A stretch of 64,000 nt of DNA from Paracoccus yeei ATCC BAA-599 (GCF_000622145.1 NZ_JHWH01000013.1:101156-165155); one strand, 5' to 3'; shown: positions 38,458-47,299, counted from the stretch's first letter. Notes: generated by a model not told the origin, from the sequence alone. Program-made: numbers and translations.

Positions 38458-39338
38458 CCGAGACCGAAGACCCCGTGCCCCTGCGCGACCGGCTGGCGAA
38501 CGGCGCGTTCCTTGCGTTGATGGGACTGGTAAGGGTGCTGCCCTATCGCCTGCGCATCCCGGCCATGGGCTGGTTCTTTGCCCATGTGCTGGGCCCGCTG
38601 GCGGGCTGGCGCGGCCGCATCCGCGACAACCTGGCCAAGGCCCGGCCCGACCTCTCGCCGGCCGAGGTCCGCCGGCTGTGCCGCGCCGTCCCCGACAATG
38701 CCGGCCGTGCCCTGGCCGAGATCTATTCCGGCGAGGAATTCACCACCCGCATCCACCAGGCCGATCCCCTGGCCGGCCCGGGCCTGCCCGCGCTGGAACA
38801 GGCCGCCGATGCCGGCCGGCCCGTCATCCTGGCGGTCGCCCATTTCGGCAATTACGACGCCATGCGCGCCGCCCTGACCGGGCGCGGCTGGCCGGTTGGC
38901 GCGCTTTACCGCCCCATGAACAACGAGGCGTTCAACCGCCACTATATCCCCGCCATGCAGGCCATCGCCCAGCCCATGTTCCCGCGCGGGCGGGCCGGGC
39001 TTGCGGCCATGCTGCGGTTCCTTCGGGGCGGGGGCTGGATGGCGCTCGGCTATGACCAGTACGACGGCCACGGGGCCGAGCTGCGCTTCTTCGGCCTGCC
39101 GACGAAAACCGTCCTGACCCCAGCCGAGCTTGCCATCCGCTATGACGCGCTGCTGGTGCCCATCGCCGGCATCCGCCAGCCCGACGGACTGGGCTTTGTG
39201 GTCGAGGCGGCCGCCCCGATCCCCCATTCCGACCCCGAAACCATGATGCAGGCCCTGAACGACCAGCTGGAAACCCTGGTCCGCGCCCATATGGAGCAAT
39301 GGTTCTGGGTCCACCGGCGCTGGAAACAGCGATCCTGA
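38454..39338 (+). CDS. Lysophospholipid/lipid A acyltransferase, LpxL/HtrB-like
   Basis: A 294-residue membrane-associated acyltransferase. The HX4D catalytic motif is in AVAHFGNYDAM (about residues 123-132), followed by ALYRPMNNEAFNRHY. RGGGWMALGYDQYDGHGAELRFFGLPTKTV comes next, and the C-terminal EQWFWVHRRWKQR is the typical end of LpxL/M proteins. It should add a secondary acyl chain to lipid A or a related lipid. It is translationally coupled to the EamA gene. Which lipid it acylates is unknown. Confidence 0.87.
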   Translation: MTETEDPVPLRDRLANGAFLALMGLVRVLPYRLRIPAMGWFFAHVLGPLAGWRGRIRDNLAKARPDLSPAEVRRLCRAVPDNAGRALAEIYSGEEFTTRIHQADPLAGPGLPALEQAADAGRPVILAVAHFGNYDAMRAALTGRGWPVGALYRPMNNEAFNRHYIPAMQAIAQPMFPRGRAGLAAMLRFLRGGGWMALGYDQYDGHGAELRFFGLPTKTVLTPAELAIRYDALLVPIAGIRQPDGLGFVVEAAAPIPHSDPETMMQALNDQLETLVRAHMEQWFWVHRRWKQRS

Positions 39339-39452
39339 ACGCTCTATCGGCGGGCGAAACCCTTTCCCTCGGCTTCGCGCACAGGCTATAAGCGGCGCAA
39401 ACCGCCGCAAGGCCCCCCACGCGGCCCCAACGAACAAGATCCAGAGGACGGC

Positions 39453-39968
39453 ATGAGCGACGAGAACACCCCCAGCGGCGCGCGCAGCGGCACCGACGAC
39501 GTGGCCTTCATCCAGGCCTTGGCGGAACTGCTGAACCGCAACGAGCTGACCGAGCTTTCCGTCAAGCGCGAATACAGCGAAAACGACCGCCTCACGGTCA
39601 GCCTGTCGAAACAGGGCAAGGCCGTGATCCAGACCGTCGCGGCCCCGGCCCCGGCGGCGGCCCCCGCGATCGCCGCCGCGGCCGGTTCGGTCCCCGCGCC
39701 CGCCGCGGCGGCCAACGACGATCCGGCCAGCCTGCCCGGCATCGTCACCTCGCCCATGGTCGGCACGGCCTATCTGTCGCCCGAGCCGGGCGCGCCGGCT
39801 TTCGTTACCATCGGCAAGCAGATCAAGGAGGGCGAGACCCTGATGATCGTCGAGGCAATGAAGACCATGAATCACATCCCCTCGCCCCGGTCCGGCACGG
39901 TCAAGCGCATCCTGGTCGACGACGGCAGCCCGGTCGAATTCGGCGCCCCCCTGATGGTCGTCGAGTGA
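39453..39968 (+). CDS. accB: Biotin carboxyl carrier protein of acetyl-CoA carboxylase
   Basis: A 171-residue carrier that moves the carboxyl group between biotin carboxylase and carboxyltransferase in the first step of fatty acid synthesis. The N-terminal part is helical ([23 protein letters not shown]), followed by an Ala-Pro linker and the biotinyl domain with EAMKTM (Lys137 biotinylated). AGAGGAC precedes the ATG. It is followed immediately by accC, the standard accBC operon. A TATAAG sequence at 39387-39392 could be part of its promoter. Confidence 0.96.
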   Translation: MSDENTPSGARSGTDDVAFIQALAELLNRNELTELSVKREYSENDRLTVSLSKQGKAVIQTVAAPAPAAAPAIAAAAGSVPAPAAAANDDPASLPGIVTSPMVGTAYLSPEPGAPAFVTIGKQIKEGETLMIVEAMKTMNHIPSPRSGTVKRILVDDGSPVEFGAPLMVVE

Positions 39969-39976
39969 GCGGGCAT

Positions 39977-41332
39977 ATGTTCGACAAGATCCTGATCGCC
40001 AATCGCGGCGAAATCGCGCTGCGTGTCATCCGCGCCTGCCGCGAGATGGGCATCGCCTCGGTCGCGGTCCATTCGACTGCTGATGCCGACGCGATGCATG
40101 TCCGCATGGCCGACGAATCGGTCTGCATCGGGCCGCCGCCCTCGACCGACAGCTACCTGTCGATGCCGGCGATCATCTCGGCCTGCGAAATCACTGGCGC
40201 GCAGGCCATCCATCCGGGCTATGGCTTCCTGTCGGAAAACGCCGGATTCGTGCAGATGGTCGAGGATCACGGCATCGCCTTCATCGGCCCCTCGGCGGAA
40301 CACATCCGCATCATGGGCGACAAGATCACGGCCAAGGACACCGCCAAGGCGCTTGGCATCCCGGTCGTCCCCGGCTCGGACGGCGGCGTTCCCGACGTGG
40401 CCTCGGCCAAGCGGGTCGCGGCCCAGATCGGCTATCCGGTCATCATCAAGGCGACCGCCGGCGGCGGCGGGCGCGGCATGAAGGTGGCGCTGGACGAAGC
40501 GAGCCTGGAAAATGCCTTCCGCACCGCGCGGGCCGAGTCGAAGGCCGCCTTCGGCAATGACGAGGTCTATATCGAGAAATACCTGCAGCGCCCGCGCCAT
40601 ATCGAGATCCAGGTCTTCGGCGACGGCCGCGGCCGCGCCGTCCACCTGGGCGAGCGCGACTGTTCCCTGCAGCGCCGCCACCAGAAGGTGCTGGAGGAGG
40701 CCCCCGGCCCGGCCATCACGCCTGCCGAGCGCGCCGAGATCGGCGGCATCTGCGCCAATGCCATGGCCAAGCTGGGCTATCGCGGCGCCGGCACCATCGA
40801 GTTCCTGTTCGAGGACGGCGAATTCTATTTCATCGAGATGAACACCCGGCTTCAGGTCGAACATCCGGTGACCGAGGCGATCTTCGGGGTCGATCTGGTG
40901 CGCCAGCAGATCCTGGTCGCCGCCGGTGCCGAGATGGAGTTCCGGCAAGAGGACCTGCAGATCCGCGGCCACGCCATCGAGGTGCGCATCAACGCCGAAA
41001 AGCTGCCGAACTTCACCCCCTCGCCAGGCCGGATCACCCAGTATCACGCGCCGGGGGGCCTGGGCGTGCGGATGGACAGCGCGATCTATGACGGCTACCG
41101 CATTCCGCCCTATTACGACAGCCTGATCGGCAAGCTGATCGTCCACGGCCGCGACCGGCCCGAGGCGCTGGCCCGTCTGGACCGCGCCTTGGGCGAGCTG
41201 ATCGTGGACGGAATCGACACCACGGTTCCGCTGTTCCGCGCGCTGCTGGAAAACCCCGATATCCAACGGGGCGACTATTCCATCCACTGGCTGGAAAAAT
41301 GGCTGGCCCAGATGGCGGGCCCATCGTCCTGA
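39977..41332 (+). CDS. accC: Biotin carboxylase subunit of acetyl-CoA carboxylase
   Basis: An ATP-grasp enzyme that carboxylates biotin on AccB using bicarbonate. It is 451 residues from the ATG at 39977 ([21 protein letters not shown]). A GTG at 39965 overlapping accB is in frame but gives a non-standard start. Landmarks: the glycine-rich [14 protein letters not shown] (about 155-170), [40 protein letters not shown] and [14 protein letters not shown]. It is directly followed by aat. Confidence 0.96.
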   Translation: MFDKILIANRGEIALRVIRACREMGIASVAVHSTADADAMHVRMADESVCIGPPPSTDSYLSMPAIISACEITGAQAIHPGYGFLSENAGFVQMVEDHGIAFIGPSAEHIRIMGDKITAKDTAKALGIPVVPGSDGGVPDVASAKRVAAQIGYPVIIKATAGGGGRGMKVALDEASLENAFRTARAESKAAFGNDEVYIEKYLQRPRHIEIQVFGDGRGRAVHLGERDCSLQRRHQKVLEEAPGPAITPAERAEIGGICANAMAKLGYRGAGTIEFLFEDGEFYFIEMNTRLQVEHPVTEAIFGVDLVRQQILVAAGAEMEFRQEDLQIRGHAIEVRINAEKLPNFTPSPGRITQYHAPGGLGVRMDSAIYDGYRIPPYYDSLIGKLIVHGRDRPEALARLDRALGELIVDGIDTTVPLFRALLENPDIQRGDYSIHWLEKWLAQMAGPSS

Positions 41333-41333
41333 G

Positions 41334-41966
41334 ATGACGGTTTCGGCGGAAAGACTGCTGTTTGCCTATGCGCAAGGCGTCTTTCCGATGGCCGAGTCGG
41401 CGTCGGACCCGCAGCTTTACTGGTTCGACCCGCCCGAACGCGGCATCCTGCCGGTGGGCGGGGTGCATGTCTCGCGCTCGATGCGGCGCCTGCTGCGCCG
41501 GGCGGGCTGGCGTGCGACGGTGAACCGCGACTTCTTGGGCGTGATCGCGGGCTGCGCCGACCGGCCGGAGACCTGGATCAACGCTCCGCTGATCGGGCTT
41601 TATGCCGAATTGCACCGCATGGGTCACGCCCATTCGCTGGAGGTATGGGAGGGCGACGCGCTGATCGGCGGAACCTATGGCGTGTCGCTGGGCGCGGCCT
41701 TCTTTGCCGAAAGCATGTTCTCGCGCCGCCCCAGCGCCTCAAAGGCTGCGTTGATCTGGATGTCGCATCACCTGCGCGCCTGCGGCTTCACGCTGTGGGA
41801 TACGCAATATCCGACACCGCACCTGGCCTCGATGGGGGGAACGGCGATCAGCCGGCTGGATTATCGCCGCCGACTGGCGCGGGCGGTGCGCCAGCCCGTC
41901 CGCTTCGAAACGACCGCCCTGCCCGAGGCTCAGGCCCTGTTGCAGGAAATCACCCAGACGTCATAG
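41334..41966 (+). CDS. aat: Leucyl/phenylalanyl-tRNA--protein transferase
   Basis: A 210-residue transferase that adds Leu or Phe to N-terminal Arg/Lys of proteins, making them substrates for ClpS/ClpAP. The family landmarks are LLFAYAQGVFPMAES, WFDPPERGILP, WINAPLIGLYAELHRMGHAHSLEVWEGDALIGGTYGVSLGAAFFAESMFSRRPSASKAAL and DTQYPTPHLASMGG. It starts one base after accC. Its last 37 bases overlap the convergent DUF2155 gene. Confidence 0.95.
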   Translation: MTVSAERLLFAYAQGVFPMAESASDPQLYWFDPPERGILPVGGVHVSRSMRRLLRRAGWRATVNRDFLGVIAGCADRPETWINAPLIGLYAELHRMGHAHSLEVWEGDALIGGTYGVSLGAAFFAESMFSRRPSASKAALIWMSHHLRACGFTLWDTQYPTPHLASMGGTAISRLDYRRRLARAVRQPVRFETTALPEAQALLQEITQTS

Positions 41967-42427
41967 CGGGGATCGTCCAGCGCCGAAAGCGCGGGAGACG
42001 AGGCGATCATCCAACCGGAAAAGACGGTGCTGTTGGCCCGCTTGTCCACCACGGTCAGTTCCGCGAACGCATCCGACGACGGGTCCGCCGCGGGATAGCG
42101 GCATTCCGCAAGCCGCACCTCGAGCCGCCCGAAGGCCGCCGCCTGCCCGGCCGACAGCAGGAAGTCCTGGGTCTGACCCGTCACCTTGTCCAGGCCGCGC
42201 AGCAGGGCGCCCGCGCCGCGCGCGGTGGCCGGACCGCGCGCCGCCGCCACGGCCGCCTCGCGCTCGGCCGCCGAGGGCTCGGCCGGGGCCACGGCGGTCG
42301 GATCGTCGCTCAGCGCGGGGTCGACCATCAGCGAATCGTCGGGCGCGGGCTCGGGATCGTCCTGGGCCAGGGCGGGCAGCGCCAGCAGCATCAGGCACAG
42401 TGCGGCGCGGGACAGGCTTGCGATCAT
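41930..42427 (-). CDS. DUF2155 exported protein
   Basis: A 165-residue protein with a signal peptide (ALCLMLLALPALAQ) and an acidic Pro/Ala-rich linker. Its C-terminal DUF2155 domain has ALLRGLDKVTGQTQDFLLSAGQAAAFGRLEVRLAECRYP, then VFSGWMIASSPALSALDDPRYDVWVISC. The domain is widespread in Alphaproteobacteria and has no assigned function. It is the third gene in the minus-strand NDUFA12-MlaD-DUF2155 set, overlapping the MlaD stop by 4 bases. Its 3' end lies within aat. Confidence 0.87.
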   Translation of the reverse strand: MIASLSRAALCLMLLALPALAQDDPEPAPDDSLMVDPALSDDPTAVAPAEPSAAEREAAVAAARGPATARGAGALLRGLDKVTGQTQDFLLSAGQAAAFGRLEVRLAECRYPAADPSSDAFAELTVVDKRANSTVFSGWMIASSPALSALDDPRYDVWVISCNRA

Positions 42428-42882
42428 TCCGCCCCCTCGGACGCCTGCGCGTCCACGAATTTCATCATCAGCGACAGCAGGCTGACAGCGCCCTGCACAT
42501 CCTCGATCTCGTCCCCGGGGGCCAGGTCCTCGGCCGCGCCGCCGGGCTGAAGCTCGATATAGGCGCCGCCCAGCAGCCCGTCCGACTGGATCAGCGCCGC
42601 ACTGTCGGTCGGCAGCCGGATGGACGATGGAACCGTCAGCCGCGCCTCGGCCAGATAGGTCTGGGGGTTCAGGTCGACCGCGCTGACCCGGCCCACCTTG
42701 ACGCCCGCGACGCGCACCTCGGTCCCGACCTCGATGCCGTCCACATTGGGAAACGCCGCGCGCAATTCATAGCCGTCGCGCAGCGGCCGGCCCAGGTCGG
42801 TGGACCAGAACAGGAACCCGGCGGCCACGGCCAGGACCGCCGCCCCGGCCCAAAGCTCGGCTTTCTCCGCCGCCGACTGCAT
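42424..42882 (-). CDS. MlaD (MCE) domain protein
   Basis: A 152-residue protein with one N-terminal membrane helix (AGAAVLAVAAGFLFW) and one MCE domain: YELRAAFPNVDGIEVGTEVRVAGVKVGRVSAVDLNPQTYLAEARLTV. It ends GLLGGAYIELQPGG and a short helix. MlaD forms the periplasmic hexamer of the phospholipid transport complex MlaFEDB. No mlaE, mlaF or mlaC gene is beside it here. It starts one base after the NDUFA12 stop. Confidence 0.88.
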   Translation of the reverse strand: MQSAAEKAELWAGAAVLAVAAGFLFWSTDLGRPLRDGYELRAAFPNVDGIEVGTEVRVAGVKVGRVSAVDLNPQTYLAEARLTVPSSIRLPTDSAALIQSDGLLGGAYIELQPGGAAEDLAPGDEIEDVQGAVSLLSLMMKFVDAQASEGAE

Positions 42883-42883
42883 C

Positions 42884-43258
42884 TTATTCCGGCTGCCAGG
42901 CGTCGTAGTCGCGCCGCTCGGCCGGCTCGGCCCGATAAAGCGACCCCGCCGGGTGATAGGCCGCCGGCGTCCCCGTCTGGTTCGGGGCATGCGGCTTTTC
43001 CCAGGGCTTGTGCGGCAAGGGCTGCCGGGTCGGCGGCTCCTTGTAGGTGTGGTGCAGCCAGCCGTGCCATTCGGGGGACACGCGGCTGGCCTCGGCCTCG
43101 CCATTATAGATCACCCAGCGCCGCTTGCCGCCCTTGGACTGGTAATAGACATTGCCCTGGTCGTCCTCTCCCACCCGTTCGCCGTAAAGGCGGGTCCATA
43201 GCTGGGTGTTGAGCGTCTGGCTGTTCCACCAGGTCAGGGCGCGCAAAAGTAACGACAT
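42884..43258 (-). CDS. NADH:ubiquinone oxidoreductase subunit NDUFA12-like
   Basis: A 124-residue accessory subunit of respiratory complex I, shared by Alphaproteobacteria and mitochondria. It has the family pattern [59 protein letters not shown], then [14 protein letters not shown] and AYHPAGSL. The ATG at 43258 was chosen because the family starts near this point. It lies away from the main nuo operon and leads the NDUFA12-MlaD-DUF2155 set. Confidence 0.93.
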   Translation of the reverse strand: MSLLLRALTWWNSQTLNTQLWTRLYGERVGEDDQGNVYYQSKGGKRRWVIYNGEAEASRVSPEWHGWLHHTYKEPPTRQPLPHKPWEKPHAPNQTGTPAAYHPAGSLYRAEPAERRDYDAWQPE

Positions 43259-43349
43259 GGGCGGAAACCTCTTGGATCGGTGCTGGCCGAGATATGGCGC
43301 AAACCGCGCCCAAGGTCCAGAGAGGCGCTGACCTCCGCGCTGCCCCGGG

Positions 43350-43431
43350 CTTCTTTCTTGTTCAAATATCCTGGGGGGAGCCTCTGCACGCCCCGTTGAG
43401 GGGCGGGCAGAGGCGGGGGGCAAAGCCCCCC
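43350..43431 (+). repeat. CTTCTTTCTTG/AAATATCC dispersed element, copy 2
   Basis: The order of parts is as at 7009: CTTCTTTCTTG, TTC, AAATATCCTGGGGGG, then a hairpin (43380-43414) and GGGGGGCAAAGCCCCCC (43415-43431). It fills the gap between two minus-strand genes, downstream of the purine permease end and upstream of NDUFA12. Confidence 0.7.
43380..43414. terminator. Long hairpin downstream of the purine permease gene
   Basis: GCCTCTGC plus ACGCCCC (43380-43394) pairs almost perfectly with AGGGGCG plus GGCAGAGGC (43399-43414) around GTTG. It lies 34 bases below the 43448 stop of the minus-strand permease, followed by the second GGGGGGC...GCCCCCC stem. There is no clear T-run. Confidence 0.5.
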
Positions 43432-43447
43432 AATTCCAGCGCCGCCG

Positions 43448-44749
43448 TCACTCCATGAAGAACGCGAACCGGATGACGAACAGCGCCGCCACGATCCAGG
43501 TCGCCAGATGCACCTCGCGCGCGCGGCCCGTCAGCAGCTTGATCGCCGCGTAGCTGACGAAGCCGAAGGCCAGGCCGTTCGCGATGGAATAGGTGAACGG
43601 CATCATCAGCGCGGTCAGTACGGCCGGCGCGCTTTCGGTCACATCGCCCCAGGTGATCTCCTCGAACTCGCGCACCATCAGGCAGGCGACATACAGCAGC
43701 GCCGGCGCGGTGGCATAGGCTGGCACCGACCCGGCCAGCGGGGCAAAGAACATCGCCAGCAGGAACAGACCCGCCACGACCAGCGCGGTCAGCCCGGTGC
43801 GCCCGCCCGCCTGCACGCCCGAGGCGCTTTCGACATAGGCGGTGGTCGAACTGGTGCCCAGCATCGAGCCCGCCAGGATCGCCGTCGAGTCTGCCATCAG
43901 CGCGCGGCTCAGCCCCTTGTTCGTATGCGCCGGCCCCTTGGTCAGAAGCCCGGCGCGCTTGGCAACGCCGATCAGGGTGCCGGTGGCGTCGAACACCTCG
44001 ACCAGAACCATGACCAGGATGACGTGAAAGATGCCCACGGTCAGCGCACCGGCGATGTCGAGCTGCAGGAAGGTCGGCCCAATCGACGGCGGCATCGACA
44101 CGATCCCGCCGAACGGGCTTGCCCCGATCAGGATGGACACCACCGTCACCACCAGGATGCCGATCAGGATCGAGCCACGCACCTTCAGCGCGTCCAGCGC
44201 GGCGATGATGAAAAAGCCCGCGATGGCCAACAGCGTGCCCGCCGCCGTCAGGTCGCCCAGACCCACCAGGGTCGCGGGGTTGCCGACGACGATGCCCGCG
44301 TTCTTCAGCGCGATCAGCCCCAGGAACATGCCGATGCCCGCGGCGATGGCGCTGCGCATGGAATGCGGGATGCCCGCGATCAGCCAGCGCCGGATCCCCG
44401 TCGCCGACAGGAACAGGAACACCAGGCCCGAGATGAAGACCGCCCCCAGCGCCTGCTGCCAGGTAAACCCCAGCGCGCCGACGACCGTGAAGGCGAAAAA
44501 GGCGTTCAGCCCCATGCCCGGCGCCATGCCGATGGGCCAGTTCGCCCAAAGCGCCATGATGGCCGAACCCAGCGCCGCCGCAAGGCAGGTCGCCACGAAG
44601 ACCGCGTTCCGGTCCATGCCCGTCGTCGACAGGATGTCCGGGTTGACGAAAATGATGTAAGCCATGGTAAGGAAGGTGGTGATCCCCGCGATCACCTCGG
44701 TCCTGACGCTGGTTCCGTTGGCCGCAAGGCCGAACTGTTTTTCTAGCAT
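43448..44749 (-). CDS. NCS2-family purine permease (AzgA/guanine-hypoxanthine type)
   Basis: A 433-residue membrane transporter of the AzgA-like branch. It starts MLEKQFGLAANGTSVRTEVIAGITTFLTMAYIIFVNPDIL. GMAPGMGLNAFFAFTVV follows, then LVEVFDATGTLIGVAKRAGLL and GTSSTTAYVESASGVQAGGRTGLTAL, all diagnostic of this family. It should take up adenine, guanine or hypoxanthine. The start is the ATG at 44749; a longer open frame upstream lacks family sequence. It is divergent from the allantoinase gene, which suggests joint control in purine use. Confidence 0.9.
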   Translation of the reverse strand: MLEKQFGLAANGTSVRTEVIAGITTFLTMAYIIFVNPDILSTTGMDRNAVFVATCLAAALGSAIMALWANWPIGMAPGMGLNAFFAFTVVGALGFTWQQALGAVFISGLVFLFLSATGIRRWLIAGIPHSMRSAIAAGIGMFLGLIALKNAGIVVGNPATLVGLGDLTAAGTLLAIAGFFIIAALDALKVRGSILIGILVVTVVSILIGASPFGGIVSMPPSIGPTFLQLDIAGALTVGIFHVILVMVLVEVFDATGTLIGVAKRAGLLTKGPAHTNKGLSRALMADSTAILAGSMLGTSSTTAYVESASGVQAGGRTGLTALVVAGLFLLAMFFAPLAGSVPAYATAPALLYVACLMVREFEEITWGDVTESAPAVLTALMMPFTYSIANGLAFGFVSYAAIKLLTGRAREVHLATWIVAALFVIRFAFFME

Positions 44750-44835
44750 GTAACCTCCCACCGGCGGTTGGCCCGCCGTGACAGCGACACTAGAACCCCG
44801 CATCTTCAACGCCTATGCCGGCTCCAGCGACAGAG

Positions 44836-44875
44836 TTTCAATGGTTTATTAAGAAAGCCAGGATTTTCAACGAAA
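44836..44875. promoter_or_regulatory. Paired TTTC...GAAA palindromes between divergent purine genes
   Basis: TTTC-N13-GAAA occurs at 44836-44856 and TTTC-AAC-GAAA at 44865-44875, within the AT-richer part of the 219-base gap between the purine permease and the allantoinase gene. They are candidate operator half-sites for a purine-responsive regulator. No regulator gene is adjacent, so this is only pattern evidence. Confidence 0.3.
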
Positions 44876-44968
44876 CTGGTGCTCTGTTTATAGAAATTCG
44901 CGCCTTGCCTCGAAGGGCGGCAGGATGATGAGTGCATTTAAAGCCTTACGACAAGAAGGAAGCAAGCG

Positions 44969-46375
44969 ATGCGATACAGCCGCGACATGATCGGCTATGG
45001 TCAGAACACCCCGGACCCGCGCTGGCCCGGAGGCGCCCGGATCGCGGTCCAGATCGTCATGAACTACGAGGAGGGCGGCGAGAACAGCATCGAACACGGC
45101 GATGCCGCCTCGGAAGCCTTTCTGTCGGAGATCATCGGCTGCCAGCCCTGGCCCGGCCAGCGTCACTGGAACATGGAATCGATCTATGACTATGGCGCCC
45201 GTGCCGGCTTCTGGCGGCTGCACCGCATGTTGCAGGACGTGCCGATCACCGTCTACGGTGTCGCGACCGCCCTTGAGCGCGCGCCCGAACAGGTTGCCGC
45301 CATGCAGGCCGCCGGATGGGAGATCGCGACCCACGGGCTGAAGTGGATCGACTATCGCGACGTCCCGCGCGAGGTCGAGGCCGAGCACATCGCCCGCGCC
45401 GTCGAGCTGCACACCCGCGTCACCGGCGAACGGCCGCGCGGCTTCTACCAGGGCCGCACCTCGATGAACACGGTGGCGCTGGGATGCGAGGAAGGCGGCT
45501 TCGAATACCTGGCCGACACCATCGCCGACGACCTGCCCTATTGGCATGTCCATGACGGCAAGCCGCAGCTGATGGTGCCCTATACGATGGACGCCAACGA
45601 CATGCGCTTCTCCAGCGGCCAGGGCTTCGGCACCGGGGTCGAGTTCTTCGACTATCTGCGCGACAGCTTCGACGTGCTTTATGCCGAAGGCGAGGCCGGC
45701 GCGCCCAAGATGATGTCCATCGGCCTGCATTGCCGCCTGGCCGGGCGCCCCGGCCGCGCCATGGCGATCCAGCGTTTCCTGGACCACGCGCGCAGCCACG
45801 ACGGCGTCTGGTTCGCGACCCGGCTGGACATCGCGCGGCACTGGGCGCGCGAACATCCGTATCAGCCCCGCCAGCGCCCCTCGCAGATGGGACGCGAGGA
45901 GTTCGTGGAAAAGTTCGGCGGCATCTACGAACATTCGCCCTTCATCGCCGAACGGGTCTGGGACGGTGAGATGGGTGCGATCCACGACACACCGGCGGGC
46001 CTGGCCGCGCGCATGGCGCAGGTGTTCCGCGGCGCCTCGGACCAGGAACGGCTGGGCGTGCTGGTCGCCCACCCGGACCTTGCCGGCAAGCTTGCACAGG
46101 CCAAGCGGCTGACGGCGGAAAGCACGTCCGAACAGGCCTCGGCCGGTCTGGACGCGCTGACCGACGCCGAACGCGAGACCTTCCAGCGCATCAACGCCGA
46201 CTATGTGGAAAAGCACGGCTTCCCCTTCATCATCGCAGTGCGCGACCATGACAAGGCGGGCATCCTGGCCGCCATGCAGCGCCGGCTGGCCAACGACACC
46301 CCGACCGAGCGCGCCGAGGCCGAGCGTCAGGTCATGCGCATCGCGGAGCTGCGGCTGCGCGATGCCTTGAAATAA
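44969..46375 (+). CDS. puuE: Bifunctional allantoinase (PuuE) / OHCU decarboxylase fusion
   Basis: A 468-residue two-domain enzyme. Residues 1 to about 305 are a polysaccharide-deacetylase-like allantoinase (YGQNTPDPRWPGGARIAVQIVMNYEEGGENSIEHGD; SIYDYGARAGFWRL; ATHGLKWIDY). Residues from about 305 are an OHCU decarboxylase (SQMGREEFVEKFGGIYEHSPFIAERVW; LVAHPDLAGKLA; ERETFQRINADYVEKHGFPFIIAVR). Together they make (S)-allantoin from OHCU and open its ring to allantoate. AAGGA precedes the ATG. The gene begins the allantoin segment and is followed at 11 bases by the ureidoglycine aminohydrolase gene. Confidence 0.93.
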   Translation: MRYSRDMIGYGQNTPDPRWPGGARIAVQIVMNYEEGGENSIEHGDAASEAFLSEIIGCQPWPGQRHWNMESIYDYGARAGFWRLHRMLQDVPITVYGVATALERAPEQVAAMQAAGWEIATHGLKWIDYRDVPREVEAEHIARAVELHTRVTGERPRGFYQGRTSMNTVALGCEEGGFEYLADTIADDLPYWHVHDGKPQLMVPYTMDANDMRFSSGQGFGTGVEFFDYLRDSFDVLYAEGEAGAPKMMSIGLHCRLAGRPGRAMAIQRFLDHARSHDGVWFATRLDIARHWAREHPYQPRQRPSQMGREEFVEKFGGIYEHSPFIAERVWDGEMGAIHDTPAGLAARMAQVFRGASDQERLGVLVAHPDLAGKLAQAKRLTAESTSEQASAGLDALTDAERETFQRINADYVEKHGFPFIIAVRDHDKAGILAAMQRRLANDTPTERAEAERQVMRIAELRLRDALK

Positions 46376-46386
46376 GGGAGGACCCG

Positions 46387-47235
46387 ATGAACCACATTCC
46401 GAAAGGCAGCCCCATGCCCGCCCCGACCTATGCCGGCCCCTTCGCGGGCCTGCCTCCGCAGACCGACCTGTCGACTGACACCGCCGTCTTCACCGAGGCT
46501 TATGCCGTCATTCCCGCCAGCACGATGCGCGACATCGTGACCAGCTTCCTGCCCGGCTGGCGCGGCATGCGGATGTGGATGATCGCCCGCCCTCTGTCGG
46601 GCTTCGCCGAGACCTTCAGCCAGTATATCGTCGAGCTTGAACCCAAGGGCGGCTCGGCCCGTCCCGAAGTGGACGACGGCGCGCAATCCGCGATCTTCGT
46701 CACCGACGGCGGCGTCCGGCTGACCGTGGCGGGCGCGGTGCACGACCTGACGCCGGGCGGCTTTGCCTATATTCCCGCCGGAACCGAATGGTCGGTGGAA
46801 AACGGCGATCAGACCGCGCGCTTTCACTGGTGGCGAAAGCGCTGGCAGGCGGTCGAGGGACTCGACAAGCCCGATGTCATCATCGCCAACGAACGCGACA
46901 TCGCCCCGATCCCGATGCCCGACACCGGCGGCAGCTGGGCCACCACGCGGTTCATGGACCCCACGGACATGCGCCATGACATGCACATCACCATCGTGAC
47001 GCTGACGCCCGGCGGCTCGATCCCCTTTGCCGAAACCCATGTCATGGAACACGGGCTGTTCGTGGTCGAGGGCAAGGCCGTCTATCGCCTGAACCGCGAC
47101 TGGGTCGAGGTCGGGCCCGGCGATTTCATGTGGCTGCGCGCCTTTTGCCCGCAGTGCTGCTATGCCGGCGGGCCGGGGAACTTCCGCTATCTGCTGTACA
47201 AGGACGTGAACCGCCACGCGCCCCTTTGGAAATAA
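46387..47235 (+). CDS. allE: (S)-ureidoglycine aminohydrolase, bicupin
   Basis: A 282-residue bicupin that releases ammonia from (S)-ureidoglycine to give ureidoglycolate. The first cupin (about 60-140) has QYIVELEPKGGSARPEVDDGAQSAIFVTDGG. The second (about 190-275) has MHITIVTLTPGGSIPFAETHVMEHGLFVVEGKAVYRLNRDWVEVGPGDFMWLRAFCPQ, with likely Mn ligands (Glu, His, His, Gln). GGAGG lies upstream. An inverted-repeat terminator follows 14 bases after the stop. The downstream allantoicase and ureidoglycolate enzymes are not in the window. Confidence 0.88.
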   Translation: MNHIPKGSPMPAPTYAGPFAGLPPQTDLSTDTAVFTEAYAVIPASTMRDIVTSFLPGWRGMRMWMIARPLSGFAETFSQYIVELEPKGGSARPEVDDGAQSAIFVTDGGVRLTVAGAVHDLTPGGFAYIPAGTEWSVENGDQTARFHWWRKRWQAVEGLDKPDVIIANERDIAPIPMPDTGGSWATTRFMDPTDMRHDMHITIVTLTPGGSIPFAETHVMEHGLFVVEGKAVYRLNRDWVEVGPGDFMWLRAFCPQCCYAGGPGNFRYLLYKDVNRHAPLWK

Positions 47236-47248
47236 GGGAACGCAATGA

Positions 47249-47279
47249 AAAACCGCCGGCGCAGCACGCCGGCGGTTTT
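47249..47279. terminator. Bidirectional intrinsic terminator between allE and carD
   Basis: AAAACCGCCGGCG (47249-47261) and CGCCGGCGGTTTT (47267-47279) form a perfect 13-bp stem with the loop CAGCA. The stem ends in A and T runs on both sides, which suits termination of both convergent genes. Confidence 0.85.
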
Positions 47280-47299
47280 GTCATGTCGGAACGGTCGGC

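Noticed and set aside
44750..44968. Purine riboswitch upstream of the purine permease or allantoinase
   Set aside because: The characteristic three-way-junction core and loop sequences are not visible on either strand.
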